A stretch of 64,000 nucleotides of DNA from Closterium sp. Naga37s-1. Lineage: Eukaryota; Streptophyta; Zygnematophyceae; Desmidiales; Closteriaceae. This document shows, piece after piece, positions 57,701-64,000 of the stretch. The stretch spans positions 1,116,001-1,180,000 of the forward strand of contig CANJKZ010000013.1 in assembly GCA_947471745.1 (NCBI GenBank), written 5' to 3'. The notes beneath the pieces were generated by a model. That model saw only the letters and a program-made list of their open reading frames with translations, had not been told where the DNA came from and did no database searches. Each line of letters starts with the position of its first letter. Position 1 is the first letter of the stretch. The position numbers and the translations under genes are program-made.

Positions 57701-57922
57701 CAGCTTGTCGCGCAGAGACCATGAGAGAATCTCCCGCCTGACGCCATTAATGCCGTCCTCGAAAGGAGCGTATGCTGAACAATTCGAGCCCGAGTCGCCT
57801 ACTCTGAGAATGATATCTCCTGGAAGAAGCGCGTGGGGATTCGTTAAAGCCCATTGGCTATCCACGATACCAACCAGAACTTCGGTACCGTTTATAGGTC
57901 TATTGGGTTGTCGAGTATCCAT
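54783..57922 (-). CDS. PDZ-like hypothetical protein
   Basis: Exon 1 57922-57660 (ATG at 57922) joins in phase 2 to exon 2 starting 57242 after TTTCAG. Across the junction it reads GTEVLVGIVDSQW, then LLPGDIILRVGDSG and VPLQVLRGN, which resembles a PDZ fold (a GDIIL core). Exon 2 runs to about 56850. A long open stretch of low complexity follows (about 56862-55590), and a last exon 55346-54783 begins RALRWFASV and ends HLPSIPLRLTFAL. Exact borders between 56860 and 55350 were not resolved, because the frame changes there and no strong donor is obvious. I do not recognise the family outside the PDZ-like part. Confidence 0.5.
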
Positions 57923-59073
57923 CAGTGTTCAACGCTCTATTAGTTGTATTTGAGAAGTTCAGATCAGGAACCTAGTGGACTCCATGTGGCGAGTCGGATC
58001 AATCTTGAAAAGGCTTGACTGATTGCCTTAATCGAAGACTACGACGACGTAAACTAGAGGAACTCATCTTAGGCACCGTCGGACTTAAATGTGACACCAG
58101 GACACATGAAGCTAAAGCCGAGTCGCCAGGAATAGTAAGATAATTGGCACTCCAGCTGTACTAGTCAATAATCTGCTAACAGCCAGCTGTACCGCAAGAC
58201 TTCCAGAGGCAAAACAAAAGAAGGGAGTTGATGGTGGATCAACGCAAGGCTAGGCTGACAACAAAAATTCCGACGATCCTTTTCTGCAACTGCCGCCAGC
58301 AGCAGCCATGGTTCATGTCACGGCACGGTGTGGCACCAACAAGCAACAGGAATCTAGGTGACTGACAGAACCTAGGGGGGAGAAAACCTAGGTGACTGCT
58401 CGCCTGGGTCAGCTCAGCAAGCAGCAAAGTTCCGCCAACGCCCACTCCCACTGGCACCGGCTGAAAGGGGGAAAAAGGGGGGAGGGGACGGGTGGTGTAA
58501 CAGGCGCAGCAGCTTCGATAAGGGGGCGCGCAGCGAAGTAGACTGGTTTGGTGTGCTGCTTCCGCCGCTGCGCTGTCAACGAGCGGAACACGCGGGGGAA
58601 TCCGGACTTGATGCTGGGTGGAAAATTCCGCGCAAAAATGACGTGAAACAGGGAAAGGCCTCGGACCTTGGGCTTGCCTTGCCGTGCTTCCTCCTCGCCG
58701 ACATTTTGTTTCCGAAAGGGGCAAGAAGCACTTGGAGATTCGCGCGAATTTCACGTGCGCATATCATTCACGATGTGGAGGTGTACAGTAAGAGTGATGA
58801 ATTGTTGTTGGTGCATTTGCTGGAGATATTGCAGCATGCTCTTATTTTCCATCTGCCCGGAGAAATGTCAACCTCAGCGGGATGTCATCAACCTTGGCGG
58901 AACGTGAAGCTCGGCGGTTCCGTTCAACCGCCCACAGCCACAGCCGTCTTACCACCTCCCACCGCCGGACTTCGTGGCGGAGGTGAACTGGAATGGTGCG
59001 TCGATTCTTGGCCTACCCCTTGCCTACGTGTTTTACAGCCGTCGATTTCATTCTACCCGAATCTTGTCAAACT
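57923..59073. other. Intergenic region upstream of NIP7 and the PDZ-like gene
   Basis: A divergent promoter region. An open frame of 203 codons at 58553-59164 (+) runs into the MITE and shows no known domain; not called. Confidence 0.5.
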
Positions 59074-59076
59074 TCA

Positions 59077-59427
59077 GGGCGCGTCCCCTCCCTCGATCGA
59101 TCGTGAGATCGCCGTAAAAAACCGATCGGGCACACCGATCGCAGGATCGGGTTGGGTTTGGTAGGAGGTGATAATCGGGGATCGATCCCGAACCCAAGGT
59201 GACAGGATCGAAAATACAAGGGGAAAAACTCTCGATCCTACAAAAGCCGAGATCGGTGTGGCCACGAAGGCACATCGATCGTCATCAGCAGGGTTGACAA
59301 GATCGTTGGGCACCAGTTACTGTACATTCGCAAGCCATCTCGAAATCAGGTTACCCTGTCAACTGCGACACTGTAGCTGTCCCTCGATCGATCGAGGGCA
59401 GGATCGATCGAGGGAGGGGACGCGCCC
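59077..59427. mobile_element. Harbinger-like MITE rich in GATCGATCG, 351 bp
   Basis: Perfect terminal inverted repeats of at least 26 bp beginning GGGCGCGTCCCCTCCCTCG, flanked by TCA at 59074-59076 and 59428-59430. The first eight terminal bases match the MITE at 4129-4337. The interior is packed with CGATCG-type sites. No coding capacity. Confidence 0.85.
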
Positions 59428-59930
59428 TCAGAAGTTCTGTAACGCGTTTGCAATAGATTCGCTACAAAAATGCTCTGAGCCTGAGTCAATCAAATAGTCA
59501 TGTTAACTCTACTCGACGTTCTTGTTAATTCTATGCACAAACGGAGACAATTACAAAGCAGCACATATCATCACACCCTCCCAGTAACTCCTGCAGAACT
59601 CTCCTAAGGCTTTTCCAGAGAAAGCATATATTTCGCAGCGGATTTCATAGGTCCCATAGCTACGCCTGCTCGAAAGCATTAGTATTTAGGGGGGAAGCCT
59701 TCGATGCTTGTACATTTCGAAACGGATTTTTAACGTTTGCCTAGCAGCATTTTTGTGAAAGCGAAAACTTCCCTTTGACGCCATTCCTTTTCCCTGCGGC
59801 TAGTTTCGACAACACTCTTGCTACTTACGCACACACAAAAAACGGGTACCGCGACGCGTTATAGTCACACATACAGAAGCGCACACCCGTTATAGTCACA
59901 CAGTCGGCGTTCGCTCAATAACGAGCGACG

Positions 59931-62900
59931 ATGCGGCCGTTGGACGAGAAGGAGACGCAAGCGGTGTTTGAGAAATTGCACAAGTTCATCGGCAGCAACA
60001 TCAAGCACCTCATCGAACGCAAAGCGCCTGAAGGGCCTGGGGGTGCCACCGGGGGTTACTGCCTGAGACTGCAAAAACAACGCGTGTATTACGTCAGTGA
60101 GGTGGGTGGCTTCGGGGGGTTACGGGAGGTTGGGTTTAAGGTTTCGGGCGGTGTTTGAGAAGCTGCACAAGTTCATCGGCAGCAACATCAAACACCTCAT
60201 CGAGCGGAAAGCGCCGGAAGAGCCGGGCGGTGCCACGGGCGGGTACTGCCTGAGACTGCAGAAGCAGCGCGTGTACTATGTCAGCGAGGTGGGTGGGCAG
60301 AATTCATGGGATTTAATGGAGTTACCGGGGATTACCGAAAGTTTCTGAAGGTTAGTGAAAGTTACTGCAGAAGCAGCGCTTGTTACACATCAGCGAGGTG
60401 CACTAGAGGTTAGGGTTGGGGGGGGGTTCGAAGGTTTACTGAGGGTTGCCTGGGGTTACCGGGGGTTACTGAGGGTTGCTGTCTGGGGCTTTCAGAGGCG
60501 GGAGGGCCAGGGCTGAACGGAGGTTTTACAAGGGTTTGACAAGTGGTTTGAGAGGTTTGCAGAGCGGTTGCAGCATTTGAGATAGCGTGTTGACAAAACC
60601 CTGAAACCCGAAAGCTCTAAACTTGAAGCTTGCAGCATGATCTCCCACCTGTCTCACGCTACCCCTCTCCACCCATCAGGCCATCATGCGGAGACCCACG
60701 AGTGTATCGGTCGATCACCTGGCATTGCTGGGCACGTGCATTGGCAAGTTAACCCTTGCTTGAACCATGCTTACCAGTGCTCCCACCTCTCACACGCCTC
60801 TCCACCCATCAGGCCATCATGCGGAGAGCCACGAGTGTATCACGAGACCACCTGGCGTCACTGGGAACGTGCATCGGCAAGTTCACCAAGTCGGGCAGCT
60901 TCCGCCTCACAGTCACGGCGCTCGACCTGCTTGCAGCATACGCCAAGTGCAAGGTGCGCGTGTGGGCTGGCTGGGCATGGCTTGACCTAACCTGACCTGA
61001 CCTGAACACTCATTGCCAAATTTCTCTTTTTGCTAGTTGGCCGGCTGCTATCATGCATCGTAATTCTCTCTTCGCCTTCCCATCTCATGCTCCTCCCTCC
61101 CCTCCCCTCCTCTCCCCTCCATGGGGAGTGGGTGGGTAGTGCTAGCAGTGGGGATAGTAACCCTCGACGCCAATCATCGGGCACCTCCCTGCACCTCCCT
61201 GCACCTCTCTGCACCTCTCTTCGCCATCTATCCAAACCACCCACCCCTCGACACCCTGTTTTCCTCGTGCACCCACGTCCCCCTGCAGATGTCACTCCTG
61301 TACGGCAAGGCAATCACCCATCAGCATTGTCCCCCTCGGCATCCTCCCTTCCTCTGCTTCTCCTGTCCACCCCCCCCCTCCTTCCCTCCGCCAGGTGTGG
61401 GTGAAGCCAGCAGCGGAGATGTCCTTCCTGTACGGCAATCATCAGGCCACTCCTTTTTCTTCTTTCACCCACCCCCCCTTCTTCTCCCCTGCTTTCCCCT
61501 CCTTCCCCCCCCCCAGGTGTGGGTGAAGCCAGCAGCGGAGATGTCATTCCTCTACGGCAATCACGTGCTCAAGAGCGGGCTCGGGAGAATCACCGAGAGC
61601 ACGCAGCAGAACCAGGTTGGTGGGCAGGCTGGGAGATGAAATAGGTTGTGGCTCGGGTGTGGGATTTCGGTGCAGGTATGGGGCTATGTGTGTCTTGAGG
61701 CGGGCAGTCAAGAGCGGGCTGGGGAGAATCACAGAGAGCACGCAGCAAAACCAGGTCGGTGGGCTGGGTTACGGTAGGGTGGGGCTTGGGTTTCTAGTTT
61801 CAGTGTGGTGTGGGGATGGGTCTAGGTGTGTGTCTTGGGCAGAACCGAACCTCATAGCCAGACTCCCTCCTCCGGCCCCCCTACGCAACCCCCCTCTCCC
61901 CTCCTCTCCCCCGTCCATTCCTCCCCCCTCCACCATACCACCCCCCATGGCAGGGCGTGGTGGTGCTATGGCTATCGATGTCAGATGGGCCGCTGGGCTT
62001 TGGCGTGGCAGCCAAGTCGACTCAGGAGTGCCACTCGATGGAAGCCGAGGGCCGCTGCCACTCAGCCTACATCTGCCTTCCCCCATCTCCCTCCTCTCTC
62101 CTCCCCCTTCATCACACGGCAGGGCGTGGTGGTGCTATCCATGTCAGACGTGCCGCTGGGCTTCCACGTGCCACCGCAACTCAAACCCCCAACTGCCCTC
62201 CCACTTCTCCCCCTTCTCTCCCCCCTCCCCAACTCTCCTCCCCCTTCATCACACGGCAGGGCGTGGTGGTGCTATCCATGTCAGACGTGCCGCTGGGCTT
62301 TGGCGTGGCAGCCAAGTCGACACAGGAGTGCCGGAAACTCGACCCCAACGCCATTGTTGTGTTCCACCAGGCCGACACAGGTGGGGCTCTGATTGCTTGC
62401 TGCAGCAGGTGTAGGTGTTGATGTGAGAGTGAGAGGTCACTGCACCACACCGCACCACATTGCAGCCAAGTCCACACAGGAGTGCCGGAAACTCGACCCC
62501 AACGCCATCGTTGTGTTCCACCAGGCCGACACAGGTGGGGCTCTGATTGCTTGCTAGCAGGTGCAGGCGTTGATGTAAGAGTGAGAGGTCACCGCACCAC
62601 ACCGCACCATACCGCACCACACGGCAGCCAAGTCGGCACAGGAGTGCCGGAAACTCGACCCCAACGCCATCGTTGTCTTCCACGAGGCCGACACAGGTGG
62701 GGCTCGTAGATACAGCCAAGTCCACACGTGACACACCTCACCACATTCCTGGTGGAGGTGAGGTGCACCTGGTGGAGGTGAGGTGCACCTGGTGGAGGTC
62801 CAGCAGGTGCAGGTGGGGCTCATCGGGATCTCACAAGTGCAGCAAACACGATTTCACATTGAGGCGTTTGTTGATAAGAGGGAGAAGTCCCCGCACCACA

Positions 62901-63169
62901 CCATACCACACCGCACCGCACCCCACTGCTGCGCTGCTGTGTGTATCACGTCAATTCTTGTCGCTGCTGTGCATGAATTTACAAGAATTGCATCCTGCTG
63001 CCCTGCGAACTCTTCCTCCCCCCCCCCCCCTCCCCTCCCCCTCAACCCCCCTACCCTGCCCACTCCCCCTTGCCTCACCTCGCACTCCGCATGTTTGCCG
63101 TTTCCTTCCACACCCCCATATCCACCAACTGTTGCAGGTGAATATCTTCGCATGGAGGATGAAATATAA
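59931..63169 (+). CDS. NIP7: 60S ribosome biogenesis factor NIP7
   Basis: Nucleolar factor for 27S pre-rRNA processing and 60S assembly, with a C-terminal PUA RNA-binding domain (family knowledge). Exons 59931-60101, 60813-60953, 61517-61615, 62260-62380, 63138-63169; all phases join to 187 residues, close to the usual 180. Landmarks: [121 protein letters not shown]. The last exon codes only the final ten residues or so. Nearly every junction has partial tandem copies in the adjoining intron; copies were chosen by continuity with the conserved protein. Confidence 0.95.
60148..60400 (+). repeat. Shadow copies of NIP7 exon 1 end with donors
   Basis: 60148-60291 repeats about 140 bp of exon 1 (from VFEKLHKF to YYVSE) in an open frame with the same GTGGGTGG donor. 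A shorter third copy ends at about 60400 with GTGCAC. Confidence 0.9.
60670..60756 (+). repeat. Shadow copy of NIP7 exon 2 start with acceptor
   Basis: CACCCATCAG then GCCATCATGCGGAGA as in the real exon, 133 bp upstream of it; diverges after TGCATTGGCAAG. Confidence 0.9.
61280..61450 (+). repeat. Two shadow copies of NIP7 exon 3 start
   Basis: One truncated copy (CCCTGCAG then ATGTCACTCCTGTACGGCAA at 61288) and one with a full acceptor (GCCAG then GTGTGGGTGAAGCC at 61395). Confidence 0.88.
61706..61765 (+). repeat. Shadow copy of NIP7 exon 3 end with donor
   Basis: TCAAGAGCGGGCTGGGGAGA through AACCAG and a GTCGGTGGG donor, as at the real end 61615. Confidence 0.9.
61946..62180 (+). repeat. 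Two shadow copies of NIP7 exon 4 start with acceptors
   Basis: GGCAG then GGCGTGGTGGTGCTAT at 61954 and 62142, before the real start at 62260. The first carries a small insertion after GTGCTATGG. Confidence 0.88.
62462..62730 (+). repeat. Shadow copies of NIP7 exon 4 end with donors
   Basis: The block GCAGCCAAGTC..CACAGGAG through GCCGACACAG and a GTGGGGCTC donor recurs at about 62463-62540 and 62626-62705, with a stub at about 62713-62730. Confidence 0.9.
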
Positions 63170-63854
63170 TCCTTCAGCTAGTCAGCGGACAGGAAATTCT
63201 CCACAGGCACGTGAATCGAAGTTGGGATGCTTTCTTTTCGTGAGACACAACTGTATTGATGTACTGTATCCCATAAAAGAGTGTATCTTCATGAGGTTCT
63301 GGAAGATTGCTGCAGGTGTGCTGAATGCTGTACCTGGCTCGTTACGCTAGTTGCAAAAGGTACGTTCGTATCTGCAGTGATTGTGCTATGTGTGCTTGGC
63401 AACACTAACTTCAAAGCACCATAGACATTAGTGCAGTATACAGTATAATCGTAGCAAATCCTGGGTTACCCTGCAAACACAAGCAGCAAAATATATGTAT
63501 TTACCCCCTACCACATAACGACATGATGTGTTTCAAGTTTACGTCTATCGGCAACTCATTATGTAGTGTACGTATATACTACATACTCGTACCGGAACTG
63601 ACTAGGACTATGACTACAAAGATGATGCTATATTGCATGTACAACCATCATGCCAGCCACCGTAACTATTTCCTAGAAGCACTACAGATAATAAAGATCC
63701 ATGGTTTATGTCCAATCCAAGCACAATAACATAAACAAGTTCTGTTTATTTCCACGTACAGACCTGCTCCATCATTCACCCGCCTTGCCAGGCGCAATTC
63801 TAGTCGGGCCGAGGCATGTCCTGACTCCCAGCATCAGAAACCACTTCACACTGA
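63170..63854. other. Convergent 3' region between NIP7 and a starch synthase
   Basis: Contains the NIP7 3' flank. At 63758-63793 (reverse strand) there is a partial, disrupted copy of the neighbouring terminal exon. Confidence 0.6.
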
Positions 63855-64000
63855 CTATTTCCGAGCACCATAATAGAGCTCGAGGTAGTCGAGAGCAGGG
63901 CGGTTCCATGTCCAGTCCTGCTCCATCACTCGCCTTGCCAGGCCCTGCCACCACTCCCTCCCATCGTACCACCCCGAGATTGCCCTGATGGGCATGGGGA
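63855..64000 (-). CDS. Starch synthase C-terminus (class III/IV-like), partial
   Basis: Runs off the right edge. The reverse strand reads AISGWYDGREWW, then RRVMEQDWTWNRPALDYLEL and YYGARK, with TAG at 63855-63857. This matches the C-terminal tail of plant soluble starch synthases of class III type (GT5 family, ADP-glucose to alpha-1,4-glucan in plastids). An AG at 63985-63986 may be the acceptor of this last exon. The assignment rests on about 40 residues. Confidence 0.65.
   Translation of the reverse strand, partial: PMPIRAISGWYDGREWWQGLARRVMEQDWTWNRPALDYLELYYGARK

Noticed and set aside
58553..59164. 203-codon plus-strand frame upstream of NIP7
   Set aside because: Runs into the left end of a MITE and shows no recognisable domain.
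1..64000. tRNA or rRNA genes
   Set aside because: I looked for TTCGA-type loops with pairing arms and found none convincing; a covariance-model scan would be decisive.
1..64000. Bacterial origin, operons or a prophage
   Set aside because: Introns with GT-AG borders, LINE and LTR elements and organellar protein genes rule this out.

Overview
This is nuclear DNA from a photosynthetic eukaryote, most likely a streptophyte (charophyte) green alga. The lineage call is an inference. It rests on intron-rich genes with plant-type protein families (PEX14, plant-type L-2-hydroxyglutarate dehydrogenase, a plastid-type alpha/beta hydrolase, a starch-synthase C-terminus, FAS1 proteins), GC-rich low-complexity introns, and TG...CA copia elements with a plant-like initiator-tRNA primer site. 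A Closterium-like zygnematophyte would fit, but I cannot prove it.

Layout. 1-5.8 kb: three short secreted FAS1 genes (+, +, -) sharing one three-exon structure; the third carries a Harbinger-like MITE in an intron. 7-9.5 kb: RPL10A (uL1), +. 11.1-16.2 kb: L2HGDH, -. 16.8-23.4 kb: PEX14, -. 26.2-32 kb: plastid-type alpha/beta hydrolase, -. 33.1-47.9 kb: a full-length LINE flanked by an 11-bp target-site duplication, with a 7-kb Ty1/copia element inserted at the end of its ORF1 and a 1.4-kb non-autonomous LTR element inserted near the end of its ORF2; each insert has its own perfect 5-bp duplication. 48.1-53.3 kb: a degenerate inorganic-pyrophosphatase-like protein with a very long low-complexity tail, -. 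54.8-57.9 kb: a PDZ-like hypothetical gene, -. 59.1-59.4 kb: a second MITE. 59.9-63.2 kb: NIP7, +. 63.9 kb to the window end: the C-terminus of a starch synthase, -.

The most striking observation is not one gene. Almost every intron-containing gene here carries diverged tandem copies of its exon-intron junctions. At a 3' splice site, one to eight copies of the intron end plus the first 20-90 bp of the exon lie upstream of the real exon. At a 5' splice site, copies of the exon end plus the donor lie downstream. RPL10A and NIP7, whose protein sequences are known well enough to place every exon, show this at nearly every junction. The extreme case is a nine-copy, exactly 135-bp, fully in-frame array at exon 6 of the hydrolase. 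A second genome-specific signal is a dispersed family of roughly 20-bp palindromes close to TTTTGAGGCGCCTCAAAA, concentrated in introns.
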